From an uncultured Streptococcus sp. (lineage in GTDB: Bacteria > Bacillota > Bacilli > Lactobacillales > Streptococcaceae): a stretch of 6,213 bases of DNA. The translations under genes and the position numbers were made by a program. The stretch lies in contig CAJZGQ010000067.1 of assembly GCA_916048115.1 (NCBI GenBank), positions 1 through 6,213 of the forward strand, written 5' to 3'. Each line of letters opens with the position of its first letter. The first letter of the stretch is position 1. Shown here piece after piece: positions 1 to 6,114 of the stretch. Under the pieces are notes generated by a model. It did not search any database and was not told the origin of the DNA. It saw nothing but the letters and a program-made list of their open reading frames with translations.

Positions 1-294
1 GAAGGTGGTTTTGCTGGAAAAGGCTTCCTCATCGTTACATCTAAACCAGAAGAAATTGCCCAAAAGGTATCTGACGACCTAGGTCGCGGGATTACCTTTA
101 TCCGTGGGATGGGCTATTACAGCCGTAAGGACTTGGATATCGTCTACTGTGTCGTTTCACGGAATGAGATGAAACAAATGAAAGACATCATCAATCAGAT
201 TGATCCATTCGCCTTCATCACCATTTCAGAAGCCCATGAAATTCTCGGCGAAGGCTTCACTTTAGATAAAGAAAAACAACCCATTAACCGTTAA
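1..294 (+). CDS. YitT family membrane protein, C-terminal part (DUF2179 domain), 5' end outside window
   Basis: The frame is open from base 1 and ends at TAA 292-294, giving 97 visible codons; an internal ATG at 109 is not the start because similarity continues upstream of it. The visible part matches the soluble C-terminal DUF2179 domain of YitT-family proteins: a GFLIVTSKPEEI strand-helix start, then the ITFIRGMGYYSRKD loop, the VVSRNEM helix start, and the closing IDPFAFITISEAHEILGEGF-type ending. In this family the domain follows a multi-spanning membrane region, which would lie to the left of the window. The family's transport or signalling function is not established, so no substrate is proposed. 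The gene converges on acuB and shares a terminator with it. Family assignment is fairly secure; which paralogue it is cannot be told from the fragment. Confidence 0.85.
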   Translation, partial: EGGFAGKGFLIVTSKPEEIAQKVSDDLGRGITFIRGMGYYSRKDLDIVYCVVSRNEMKQMKDIINQIDPFAFITISEAHEILGEGFTLDKEKQPINR

Positions 295-300
295 TAGAAA

Positions 301-334
301 AATCAGACTGGATTGTCATCCAGCCTGATTTTTT
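301..334. terminator. Bidirectional intrinsic terminator between the YitT gene and acuB
   Basis: Inverted repeat with arms 301-313 and 318-330, loop TGTC, and one internal mismatch (A307/C324), giving 12 base pairs. On the plus strand it is followed by a T run (329-334) six bases after the YitT stop. On the minus strand the A run 298-302 gives five Ts after the stem. It lies directly after the acuB stop codon (336-338), so it can end both convergent transcripts. Confidence 0.85.
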
Positions 335-335
335 A

Positions 336-992
336 TTAAATTGCTTTTGCGGTTGTTCGAGTGATTTCATCGACTTTCAAACCGTTGGCTTCAAATTTAC
401 TACCGATCCCTTCTAGATCTGTCACCCCATCAATTTGAACTTCGATAACCACACGATCGTCTTTTGTTGGGATATTGACTGTATTGGCGATGTTATATCC
501 TTCTTCTACTATCAAGTGAATGATTTGTTCTAGAACGCCAACCTTATCTTCTGTCACAAAGCGAACACGAACTCCTTCTTCTCCATAACCGGATACTTCA
601 AGGAAGGCACGGAAAATATCACGGTCTGTGATGACACCGGATACTTGGTCATTGTCCACGACTGGAAGAATTCCCACCTTGTTCTTATACATGAGGTAGG
701 TCGCATCTTCTAAGCTCGCAAATTTAGAGACGGTAATGACATCGCGAAGCATGACATCTTTGACCTTGGTTTTGTTCAACAAATAGTTCATCTCGAAAAT
801 AGACAAGCTTGTTGCTTTAGATGGACTTGCTTCTGCAATCGTACCTTCTGTCACCAAGCCAACTAATTTATCATTTTCAATGACTGGCAAACGGTGCAAA
901 CCTTGCTCCCGCATCAAATCTGCCGCATGGGCAATTGTCGTATCTGGACTAATGTAAACCACTTTACGTGTCATAAAATCTTTAACAGCCAT
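336..992 (-). CDS. acuB: AcuB-like protein with two CBS domains and an ACT domain
   Basis: A 218-residue cytoplasmic protein. Residues about 7-57 form a first CBS domain (DFMTRKVVYISPDTTI..LHRLPVIENDKLVGLVTEG), about 80-132 a second (DVMLRDVITVS..GILPVVDNDQVSGVITDRDI), and about 143-215 an ACT-type domain (VRFVTEDKVGVLEQII..GYNIANTV). CBS pairs usually bind adenine nucleotides and ACT domains often bind amino acids, so a ligand-sensing role is likely; the true ligand is unknown. The name comes from the Bacillus acetoin utilisation protein, but no acetoin genes are visible here. The start was set at ATG 990-992 because AGGAGA lies seven bases upstream. The open frame extends 35 codons further, but that extension would run back through the promoter. 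The gene follows the liv operon, separated from it by a terminator and its own promoter, and a cre-like site suggests CcpA control. Confidence 0.9.
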   Translation of the reverse strand: MAVKDFMTRKVVYISPDTTIAHAADLMREQGLHRLPVIENDKLVGLVTEGTIAEASPSKATSLSIFEMNYLLNKTKVKDVMLRDVITVSKFASLEDATYLMYKNKVGILPVVDNDQVSGVITDRDIFRAFLEVSGYGEEGVRVRFVTEDKVGVLEQIIHLIVEEGYNIANTVNIPTKDDRVVIEVQIDGVTDLEGIGSKFEANGLKVDEITRTTAKAI

Positions 993-998
993 AACAAG

Positions 999-1005
999 TT
1001 CTCCT
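999..1005 (-). promoter_or_regulatory. Ribosome binding site fixing the acuB start
   Basis: Minus-strand AGGAGAA, with its AGGAGA core seven bases before ATG 990-992. The 35-codon upstream extension has no comparable site and begins inside promoter DNA, so this site decides the start. Confidence 0.85.
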
Positions 1006-1022
1006 ATGCTTTTATTAGTTTT

Positions 1023-1051
1023 ATTATACTTGATTTTAAGAATGATTTCAA
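1023..1051 (-). promoter_or_regulatory. Sigma-A type promoter of acuB
   Basis: On the minus strand, -35 TTGAAA (1051-1046), a 17-base spacer and a perfect -10 TATAAT (1028-1023). Transcription should start near 1016, leaving a leader of about 24 bases that carries the ribosome binding site. The promoter lies downstream of the liv terminator, so acuB can be expressed independently of liv. Confidence 0.85.
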
Positions 1052-1060
1052 ACGCTTTCA
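1047..1060 (-). promoter_or_regulatory. Putative cre (CcpA operator) over the acuB -35
   Basis: Minus-strand TGAAAGCGTTTGAA fits the relaxed cre consensus TGWNANCGNTNWCA except at positions 12 and 13. The central AAGCGTT core is intact. It overlaps the -35 hexamer by five bases, a position where bound CcpA would be expected to block RNA polymerase. The site is inferred from sequence alone. Confidence 0.65.
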
Positions 1061-1067
1061 GCAGTTT

Positions 1068-1105
1068 TCTCTTGTTTTCAAAATTTAGAAAAATCAAACA
1101 AGAGA
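1068..1105. repeat. Ten-base perfect inverted repeat upstream of the acuB promoter
   Basis: TCTCTTGTTT (1068-1077) and AAACAAGAGA (1096-1105) are exact reverse complements with an 18-base AT-rich loop. The element sits between the liv terminator and the acuB -35, and neither promoter nor terminator explains it. It could be an operator with widely spaced half-sites, a secondary stem in liv readthrough RNA, or chance in AT-rich DNA. Confidence 0.4.
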
Positions 1106-1110
1106 GATGA

Positions 1111-1141
1111 AAAAAGAAAGGTCTTCAAGACCTTTCTTTTT
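1111..1141. terminator. Terminator of the liv operon
   Basis: A 31-base near-perfect palindrome: arms 1111-1125 and 1127-1141 around C1126, with AAAGAAAGGTCTT and AAGACCTTTCTTT as the core. It lies 25 bases after the livF stop. On the minus strand the stem runs into six Ts, as expected for intrinsic termination; its symmetry means it could also act on plus-strand transcripts. Confidence 0.9.
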
Positions 1142-1166
1142 AATATTCTAGTGAACTTTAGAAATC

Positions 1167-1877
1167 TTACCCACCCAAATAAGCCTTGCGGACTTCTTCT
1201 GAAGCTAAGAGTTCTTTTCCTGTTCCGGTAAGAACGACTTTCCCTGTTTCCAAAACATAACCGCGGTCTGCGATGGCAAGGGCCTTGTTGGCATTTTGCT
1301 CGATCAAGAGAACAGTTGTCCCTTGTTTTTGGATATCTTGGATGATATCAAAGATTTCTTGGATAAAGATTGGGGCCAATCCCATAGAAGGTTCATCCAG
1401 AAGCAAGAGTTTTGGCGTCGACATAAGTGCACGACCCATTGCTAGCATTTGTTGTTCCCCACCAGATAGGGTTGCTGCATCTTGGTTCTTCCGTTCTTCC
1501 AAACGTGGGAAACGGGAGAAGACTTTCTTCAAGTTAGCTTGATTTTCTTCTCGGTCTTTCTTCAAGAAAGCTCCCATTTCCAAGTTTTCCATAACAGTCA
1601 AGCCTGGAAAGACGTGGCGGCCTTCTGGAACTTGAGAGAGTCCTGCTGCTACAATCTTTTGAGCCGGAACCTTTTGAATCTCCTGACCCAAAAACTCGAT
1701 TTTCCCAGCACTTGGACGCACCAAACCTGAAATGGTACGAAGAATAGATGTTTTCCCAGCACCGTTAGCACCGATAAGAGAAACAACTTCCCCTTCATTT
1801 ACCTCGAAACTGACATCACGGACAGCCTGGATCATGCCATAGTGTACAGAAAGATTTTCAACTTTTAACATAGACAT
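1167..1877 (-). CDS. livF: Branched-chain amino acid ABC transporter, ATP-binding protein LivF
   Basis: One of the two cytoplasmic ATPases that drive Leu/Ile/Val import. In 236 residues it has Walker A GANGAGKT (36-43), a Q-loop around Q82 (SQVPEGRHVF, typical of LivF), signature LSGGEQQ (137-143), and Walker B LLLLDEP (157-163) followed by SMGLAP. The usual switch histidine is replaced by glutamine (IEQN, Q194), which is normal for LivF. Start ATG 1875-1877 overlaps the livG stop by one base (TAATG) and has a strong AGGAGGTGA inside livG (1884-1892), nine bases from ATG as counted from AGGAGG, so the two ATPases are probably translated in coupled fashion. A second ATG two codons in is closer to the family norm in length but less well spaced. 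It is the last gene of the operon and is followed by the terminator at 1111-1141. Confidence 0.96.
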   Translation of the reverse strand: MSMLKVENLSVHYGMIQAVRDVSFEVNEGEVVSLIGANGAGKTSILRTISGLVRPSAGKIEFLGQEIQKVPAQKIVAAGLSQVPEGRHVFPGLTVMENLEMGAFLKKDREENQANLKKVFSRFPRLEERKNQDAATLSGGEQQMLAMGRALMSTPKLLLLDEPSMGLAPIFIQEIFDIIQDIQKQGTTVLLIEQNANKALAIADRGYVLETGKVVLTGTGKELLASEEVRKAYLGG

Positions 1878-2641
1878 TAGGCTTCACCTCCTAGATAGGC
1901 TTCGATTACACGTTTGTTGTTCTTGATTTCATCTGGCGTACCATGGGCAATCAAGCGACCATATTCCAATACATAAATCCGTTCTGTTACTTCCATAACC
2001 AAGCTCATATCGTGCTCGATCAGCATGATCGTAATATTAAATTCTTTTTGAATGCGACGGATCAATTGGGTCAATTCTGCTGTTTCTTGAGGGTTCATCC
2101 CTGCAGCAGGTTCATCCAAGAAGAGGATTTTTGGCTCTGTAGCAAGGGCACGAACGATCTCCAAGTGACGTTGTTGTCCGTAAGCTAAGTTTTTGGCCAA
2201 GGTATCTGCTTCTTTTTCCAAACCAAAAATCGCTAACAATTCAAGGGCTTTCGCTTTCAAAGCTTCTTCATTCTTGTAATAGCTTGGCAAGCGGAAAAGA
2301 CTCGCAAAGACATGTGGTTTGTGGTGATTGGCAAAGGCAATCAAGACATTGTCCAAAACGCTTAAATCTTTAAAGAGACGAATATTTTGGAAAGTCCGTC
2401 CCAGACCACCTGCAGCGATTTTATAAGGTGCTTTACCATTTAGCAACTGACCATCTAAGGTAATGGTCCCTTCACTTGGTTCATATACCCCTGTTAGGAG
2501 GTTGAAGAGGGTTGTTTTCCCGGCACCGTTGGGTCCGATCAACCCAACCAATTCCCCTTCATTAAGTTCCATGGTCACATCCCCAACGGCTGTCAAACCA
2601 CCAAAGTTTTTTGTTAAATTTTTTACTTCAAGAAGTGCCAT
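1877..2641 (-). CDS. livG: Branched-chain amino acid ABC transporter, ATP-binding protein LivG
   Basis: The second cytoplasmic ATPase, expected to pair with LivF under the LivH/LivM channel. In 254 residues it has Walker A GPNGAGKTT (36-44), Q-loop Q85 (GRTFQNIRLF), Walker B ILFLDEP (172-178) followed by AAGMNP, and switch histidine H210 (IEHD). The ABC signature reads LAYGQQ (152-157) rather than LSGGQ; this is typical of LivG, not damage. The insert around residues 105-125 and the C-terminal HGTPDEI..VIEAYLG tail also fit the family. Start ATG 2639-2641 overlaps the livM stop as TAATG, and AAAGGAGG lies within the end of livM at 2649-2656, seven bases upstream. The overlap points to translational coupling with livM. 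Confidence 0.96.
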   Translation of the reverse strand: MALLEVKNLTKNFGGLTAVGDVTMELNEGELVGLIGPNGAGKTTLFNLLTGVYEPSEGTITLDGQLLNGKAPYKIAAGGLGRTFQNIRLFKDLSVLDNVLIAFANHHKPHVFASLFRLPSYYKNEEALKAKALELLAIFGLEKEADTLAKNLAYGQQRHLEIVRALATEPKILFLDEPAAGMNPQETAELTQLIRRIQKEFNITIMLIEHDMSLVMEVTERIYVLEYGRLIAHGTPDEIKNNKRVIEAYLGGEA

Positions 2642-3588
2642 TAGTTAGCCTCCTTTTTTGAGAGTAGTTTTTTCAAGCTGAATTCCCATGTTCCAAGAAG
2701 ACCACCTGGACGGAAGATCATCACGAGAATCAAAGCCAATGAGTAAATGATCATACGTACACTTGAGAAGTCTTGAAGCACCATGTTCAAGATACCCAAG
2801 ACGATGGCTGCCAAAACTGTTCCTGACATTGATCCCAAACCACCAAACACGACAATGATCAAGACATTAATGGTATTGGTGAAAGAGTAATCTTTAGGAA
2901 CAACAGAGCCGATAAAGCCAGCTTGGAGAGATCCAGCAATCGCTGCTGTGATCGCACCAAATACAAAGGCGATGACTTTGACTTTGGTTGTATTGATCCC
3001 AACAGATTCTGCTGCGATTTCATCTTCACGAACAGAAAGGGTAGAGCGTCCAATTGGACTGCGTAAGAAGTTAATCGTAAAGATCGTTGTAATGACAACA
3101 AAGAGGTAAACCAATTGCCAAGTTGTAAAGGCTGGCAAACCAAGGATCCCAGCAGCCCCATTTGTTAGAGTACCACCATTGACGATCAAGATCCGGATGA
3201 TTTCAGAAACCCCAAGTGTCGCAATCGCGAGGTAGTCCCCTTTCAACCGAAGGGTTGGAACCCCAACGATCAAGGCAACGACACCAGCAATCAAAGCACC
3301 TAAAACCATCGCGCCAAAGAAAGCCCCGTAGGTTGGTGATTTGGAACCGAGAATAGCTGCAGAGTAGGCACCAATCGCCATAAATCCGGCATGTCCGAGT
3401 GAGAATTGACCTGAGAAACCAACGATGAGGTTCAAGCCAACTGCAAGGATAATATTAATTCCGATTTGTTCTAAAATTTGGATATAGAAGAGGTTGAGCA
3501 CACCCGCTGCAACCAAGACTTGGATCAAGGCAAAACCTGCGACCAAAAGACCAAGCCAGACTAAATTCACTTTTAAATTTTGTTTCAT
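2641..3588 (-). CDS. livM: Branched-chain amino acid ABC transporter, permease LivM
   Basis: A 315-residue integral membrane permease of the BPD_transp_2 family, forming the import channel with LivH. About eight hydrophobic segments can be seen (roughly 10-30, 36-57, 63-80, 88-111, 155-175, 205-227, 240-266 and 279-298). The family hallmark NLIVGFSGQFSLGHAGFMAIG is at 53-73. The cytoplasmic coupling loop with REDEIAAESVGIN (187-199) is the EAA-like region that contacts the ATPases. The C-terminus ends in a lysine-rich tail after FRPGGLLG. ATG 3586-3588 lies three bases after the livH stop, with GAGAAGGTG (3595-3603) overlapping the last livH codons as ribosome binding site. Length and motifs are complete. 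Confidence 0.96.
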   Translation of the reverse strand: MKQNLKVNLVWLGLLVAGFALIQVLVAAGVLNLFYIQILEQIGINIILAVGLNLIVGFSGQFSLGHAGFMAIGAYSAAILGSKSPTYGAFFGAMVLGALIAGVVALIVGVPTLRLKGDYLAIATLGVSEIIRILIVNGGTLTNGAAGILGLPAFTTWQLVYLFVVITTIFTINFLRSPIGRSTLSVREDEIAAESVGINTTKVKVIAFVFGAITAAIAGSLQAGFIGSVVPKDYSFTNTINVLIIVVFGGLGSMSGTVLAAIVLGILNMVLQDFSSVRMIIYSLALILVMIFRPGGLLGTWEFSLKKLLSKKEAN

Positions 3589-3591
3589 GGC

Positions 3592-4461
3592 TTACACCTT
3601 CTCTTTCACATTTTTACCGAGGATACCTGCTGGACGGATGAGCAAGATCACAATCAAGATGGCATACACAATGGCATCACGGAAGTCTGAAAGACCGATC
3701 GCTGTAGCGAAGGTTTCCAACAAACCGATGACAAATCCACCTAGGGCAGCACCTGGAATGATTCCGATTCCTCCAAGAACGGCTGCGACAAAGGCTTTGA
3801 TCCCTGGTGTCATCCCCATCAAAGGCTCGATCGAGTTGTAATACAAACCAATCAAGACACCACCAGCACCTGCCAAGGCTGATCCCAAAGCAAAGGTAAA
3901 GCTGATCGTACGGTTTACGTTAATCCCCATCAATTGAGCGGCATCACTATCAACAGATACAGCCCGCATGGCTTTCCCCATCTTTGTTTTTTGAATAATA
4001 AATTGAAGAGCGACCATCAAGAAAACAGACACTCCCAAGATCATCAACTGAATATTGGAGATTGAAATAGGACCGAAGTTGTAACGAACCGTTTTAATCA
4101 CTTGCGGGAAGGAACGGGTATTGGCACCGACGAAGAAGACCATCCCATATTCGAGTAGGAAGGAAACCCCGATGGCTGTGATCAAGGCTGCAATCCGAGT
4201 CGAATGACGAAGCGGACGATAAGCCAGGTATTCAATTACAACCCCTAAAATAGCTGTCCCAACCATGGCTAGGAGCAAGGCTACAAAGAAGTTCACTTTC
4301 CACGAGTTCAATAAGAAATATCCCATAAAGGCACCTACCATGTAGATATCCCCATGGGCAAAGTTGATCAATTTGATAATTCCATACACCATGGTATAAC
4401 CAAGGGCCAAGAGTGCATAGACACTTCCCAAGATTAGACCGTTCACTAATTGCTGGAGCAT
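3592..4461 (-). CDS. livH: Branched-chain amino acid ABC transporter, permease LivH
   Basis: A 289-residue membrane permease, partner of LivM. It begins MLQQLVNGLILGSVYALLA, followed by the family motif GYTMVYGIIKLINFAHGDIY (21-40). The coupling loop has RAVSVDSDAAQLMGIN (166-181), and the protein ends with RPAGILGKN and a basic tail. Many hydrophobic segments span the length. Start ATG 4459-4461 was chosen because GAAAGGA (4470-4476) is eight bases upstream. A frame reaching back to TTG 4482 and another ATG at 4470 have no proper site, the latter overlapping the ribosome binding site itself. It is separated from livJ by 81 bases holding a stem-loop, whereas the genes downstream are packed with almost no gap. 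Confidence 0.95.
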   Translation of the reverse strand: MLQQLVNGLILGSVYALLALGYTMVYGIIKLINFAHGDIYMVGAFMGYFLLNSWKVNFFVALLLAMVGTAILGVVIEYLAYRPLRHSTRIAALITAIGVSFLLEYGMVFFVGANTRSFPQVIKTVRYNFGPISISNIQLMILGVSVFLMVALQFIIQKTKMGKAMRAVSVDSDAAQLMGINVNRTISFTFALGSALAGAGGVLIGLYYNSIEPLMGMTPGIKAFVAAVLGGIGIIPGAALGGFVIGLLETFATAIGLSDFRDAIVYAILIVILLIRPAGILGKNVKEKV

Positions 4462-4469
4462 TTGAACCA

Positions 4470-4476
4470 TCCTTTC
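4470..4476 (-). promoter_or_regulatory. Ribosome binding site fixing the livH start
   Basis: Minus-strand GAAAGGA ends eight bases before ATG 4459-4461. It excludes the seven-residue-longer TTG start and the in-frame ATG at 4468-4470, which abuts it. Confidence 0.8.
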
Positions 4477-4490
4477 TAACAATAAAGAGC

Positions 4491-4520
4491 GAGGCCAGGA
4501 ATTTTCATTCTCCCAGCCTC
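4491..4520 (-). other. livJ-livH intercistronic stem-loop
   Basis: In minus-strand RNA, 4520-4511 (GAGGCUGGGA) pairs with 4500-4491 (UCCUGGCCUC) through ten pairs including two tandem G-U wobbles, with a ten-base loop. In plus-strand RNA the same two positions would be A-C mismatches, so the structure suits the livJ transcript. It begins 22 bases after the livJ stop. No good U tract follows (only CUCUUUAUUG), so it is more likely a weak terminator or a 3' stability element than a full stop. Such elements often keep the binding protein in excess of the permeases. Confidence 0.6.
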
Positions 4521-4542
4521 TTGTACAAACAACAAATGATAA

Positions 4543-5700
4543 TTATGGTTTAACAGACTCAACTGATTTGACTTTACCATCTTTCAAGCCAATCATAAGA
4601 GCTGATTTAACCGGGTTGTGGTTCTTGTCAATTGACATTGTACCAGTCACACCTTCCAAGTCTTTCAACTTCGCAAGGTTATCTTTCAATTCGACAGAGT
4701 TCTTAGCACCTTTAGATGCTTCTGCAACCATGTAAACTGAATCATAAGCCAAAGCTGCGAACATTGAAGGTTCTTCATTGTATTTCGCTTTGTATGCTTC
4801 TACGAATTTCTTGGCTTTATCAGTCATTTCACCTTCAGTAGAGAATCCAGCTACGTAGTAGATATCTGTAGCTGCAGCAGGTGTTGCTTGTTCAACGAAC
4901 TTAGCATCGCTAAATCCATCCCCACCAATGATTGGTTGTTTGATTCCCATACCACGCGCTTGGTTTACGATCTTACCAGTTTCTGTGTAGTAACCTGGAA
5001 GAACAATCGCATCGAAGTCTTTATCTTTGATTTTTGTAAGGGCAGCTTGGAAGTCTGTATCCTTAGATTGGAAGGTTTCTGTTGCTACGATTTCACCTTT
5101 GTAAGATTTCTTGAAGGCTTCAGCAATCCCTTTCGCATAGTCAGATGAGTTATCGTAGTAAAGAACGACTTTCTTCGCTTTCAAGTTATCCGTTGTGTAT
5201 TTAGCAATGATTTTTCCTTGGAAGCTATCGATGAAGGTTGCACGGAAAAGGTAATCTTGACCTTTTGTCAAATCATCTTGAGTTGCAGATGGTGTAACCA
5301 ATGGCACACCTGCTTTACCAGCATTGGCAACGGCTGCTGCAGTAGCACCTGAAGTTGCAGGTCCTACAAGAGCGTTCACTTTTGATTGGGTTACAAGGTT
5401 TGTTGTGACTGTAGCTGCTTCAGCTGTTTCAGATTTGTTATCTTTATCTGTGACAACGATCTTCTTACCGTCAGCTCCACCCTTAGCGTTGATTTCATCA
5501 ACGGCCAATTGAGCACCTTTTTGTTCAGCGCTACCGTAGGCTGCTACTTCACCAGTTTTTTCAAAGTTAAAACCGACTTTTAGTTCTTTGCCGATTTCGT
5601 TACCAGTTGTGTTTGAACCTGAAGTAGAAACTTCACCACAAGCAGCAAGAAGAGCGACACTTGCAATGGTTAAAAATGAAAGAGCAAATTTTTTCTTCAT
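4543..5700 (-). CDS. livJ: Branched-chain amino acid ABC transporter, substrate-binding lipoprotein LivJ (also named LivK)
   Basis: The extracellular receptor of the transporter, 385 residues, anchored to the outer face of the membrane. It has a lipoprotein signal peptide: MKKK basic start, hydrophobic core FALSFLTIASVALL, lipobox LAAC with C21 as lipid-modified residue, then a Ser/Thr/Gly-rich linker to about residue 37. The mature part is a two-lobed type I periplasmic binding protein (Periplas_BP_6): KVGFNFEKTGEVAAYG strand, GPATSGATAA (113-122) and TPSATQ (136-141) in the ligand cleft region, DNSSDYAKG (183-191), LPGYYTE (234-240), GGDGFSD (259-265) and AYDSVYM (318-324). Preference for Leu/Ile/Val is inferred from family and operon. 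AAGGAGAT (5709-5716) precedes ATG 5698-5700. It is the first gene of the operon, driven by the promoter at 5745-5773 with a CodY-like box. Confidence 0.95.
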   Translation of the reverse strand: MKKKFALSFLTIASVALLAACGEVSTSGSNTTGNEIGKELKVGFNFEKTGEVAAYGSAEQKGAQLAVDEINAKGGADGKKIVVTDKDNKSETAEAATVTTNLVTQSKVNALVGPATSGATAAAVANAGKAGVPLVTPSATQDDLTKGQDYLFRATFIDSFQGKIIAKYTTDNLKAKKVVLYYDNSSDYAKGIAEAFKKSYKGEIVATETFQSKDTDFQAALTKIKDKDFDAIVLPGYYTETGKIVNQARGMGIKQPIIGGDGFSDAKFVEQATPAAATDIYYVAGFSTEGEMTDKAKKFVEAYKAKYNEEPSMFAALAYDSVYMVAEASKGAKNSVELKDNLAKLKDLEGVTGTMSIDKNHNPVKSALMIGLKDGKVKSVESVKP

Positions 5701-5744
5701 TTGTAATGATCTCCTTAAATGAATCTTAAAATAAATACATTAAG

Positions 5745-5773
5745 AATATACCGAATTATCTGACAATTGTCAA
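5745..5773 (-). promoter_or_regulatory. Promoter of the liv operon
   Basis: On the minus strand, perfect -35 TTGACA (5773-5768), 17-base spacer, and -10 TATATT (5750-5745). The start should fall near 5738, giving a leader of about 38 bases with no obvious attenuator. The -35 begins just past the T tract of the ylbG terminator. A 12-base palindrome TGACAATTGTCA (5761-5772) covers most of the -35 and the adjoining spacer. Confidence 0.88.
5754..5768 (-). promoter_or_regulatory. Putative CodY box in the livJ promoter
   Basis: Minus-strand AATTGTCAGATAATT matches the CodY consensus AATTTTCWGAAAATT at 13 of 15 positions (mismatches at 5 and 11). It fills the spacer between -10 and -35 and touches the last -35 base, so bound CodY would exclude RNA polymerase. 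CodY responds to branched-chain amino acids, the cargo of this operon, which makes the match biologically sensible. Binding itself is inferred. Confidence 0.78.
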
Positions 5774-5774
5774 T

Positions 5775-5808
5775 AAAAAAAACGCAATCCATCAAATGAT
5801 TGCGTTTT
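5775..5808 (-). terminator. Terminator of ylbG
   Basis: Arms AAAACGCAATC (5779-5789) and GATTGCGTTTT (5798-5808), eleven pairs with an eight-base loop, directly after the ylbG stop. On the minus strand it ends in eight Ts (5782-5775). This should isolate liv from ylbG transcription. Confidence 0.9.
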
Positions 5809-6087
5809 CTAAACTTCTGTTACCACAGATGGGGTCTCCAATCGTTGCAAACTCCCCACAAAATCTGTATCTAAATCTTTGAGATGGCAAGGCAAGACTT
5901 TTTTGACATAACGTTCTTTCTTTAAGTCTTCCATGACTTGATCGGCCTTGTCACTGTCTACATACAATTGGACATAACGGCATTTCTTAGAATGGTACAA
6001 GACATCTCCGACAGATTGTAATTTTTTCCCGTCTCGATTGTAATACAATTTAACAATCAAGCCTGTTCTTTCTTGTTTCTCAAACAT
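5809..6087 (-). CDS. ylbG: YlbG-family protein (UPF0298, DUF2129)
   Basis: A 92-residue soluble protein of unknown function. It resembles Bacillus YlbG: start MFEKQERTGLIVKLYYNRDG, a central GDVLYHSKKCRYVQLYVDSD (27-46) with the family's YHSK..RYV pattern, then a DLKKERYVKKVLPC segment (55-67). The pattern suggests a small alternating beta/alpha fold; no catalytic residues stand out. ATG 6085-6087 was chosen because GAAAGGGA ends six bases upstream. A TTG two codons earlier touches that site and is unlikely. The gene has its own terminator and a probable extended -10 promoter, so it looks monocistronic. In pneumococcus a homologue sits just before the liv operon and after clpP, so clpP may lie beyond the right edge; that is from memory. 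Confidence 0.88.
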   Translation of the reverse strand: MFEKQERTGLIVKLYYNRDGKKLQSVGDVLYHSKKCRYVQLYVDSDKADQVMEDLKKERYVKKVLPCHLKDLDTDFVGSLQRLETPSVVTEV

Positions 6088-6093
6088 GGTCAA

Positions 6094-6101
6094 TCCCTTT
6101 C
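6094..6101 (-). promoter_or_regulatory. Ribosome binding site fixing the ylbG start
   Basis: Minus-strand GAAAGGGA is six bases before ATG 6085-6087 and immediately adjacent to the alternative TTG 6091-6093, which therefore cannot be served by it. Confidence 0.75.
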
Positions 6102-6114
6102 TCGTTCTGTTACT

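Noticed and set aside
152..156. Signature of LivG (LAYGQQ, residues 152-157) and missing switch histidine of LivF (Q194) as signs of inactive ATPases; coordinates here are residues
   Set aside because: Both departures from the general ABC consensus are normal for the LivG and LivF families, and all Walker residues are intact.
1071..1085. Possible second CodY box upstream of acuB (minus strand AATTTTGAAAACAAG)
   Set aside because: Only about 10 of 15 positions fit the consensus, which is expected by chance in AT-rich DNA.
993..1097. Longer acuB reading frame with 35 extra N-terminal residues
   Set aside because: The extension runs through the -10, -35 and cre-like site, lacks a ribosome binding site, and the AGGAGA before ATG 990-992 with the CBS domain starting at once supports the shorter protein.
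3494..3841. Plus-strand open frame of 115 codons opposite livM/livH, and similar long frames opposite livF, livG and livJ
   Set aside because: They lie antisense to well-supported genes, have low-complexity or basic compositions unlike real proteins, and no ribosome binding site or family resemblance.
5701..5738. Riboswitch or leader-peptide attenuator in front of livJ
   Set aside because: The leader is only about 38 bases, with no hairpin, no run of Leu/Ile/Val codons and no short reading frame.
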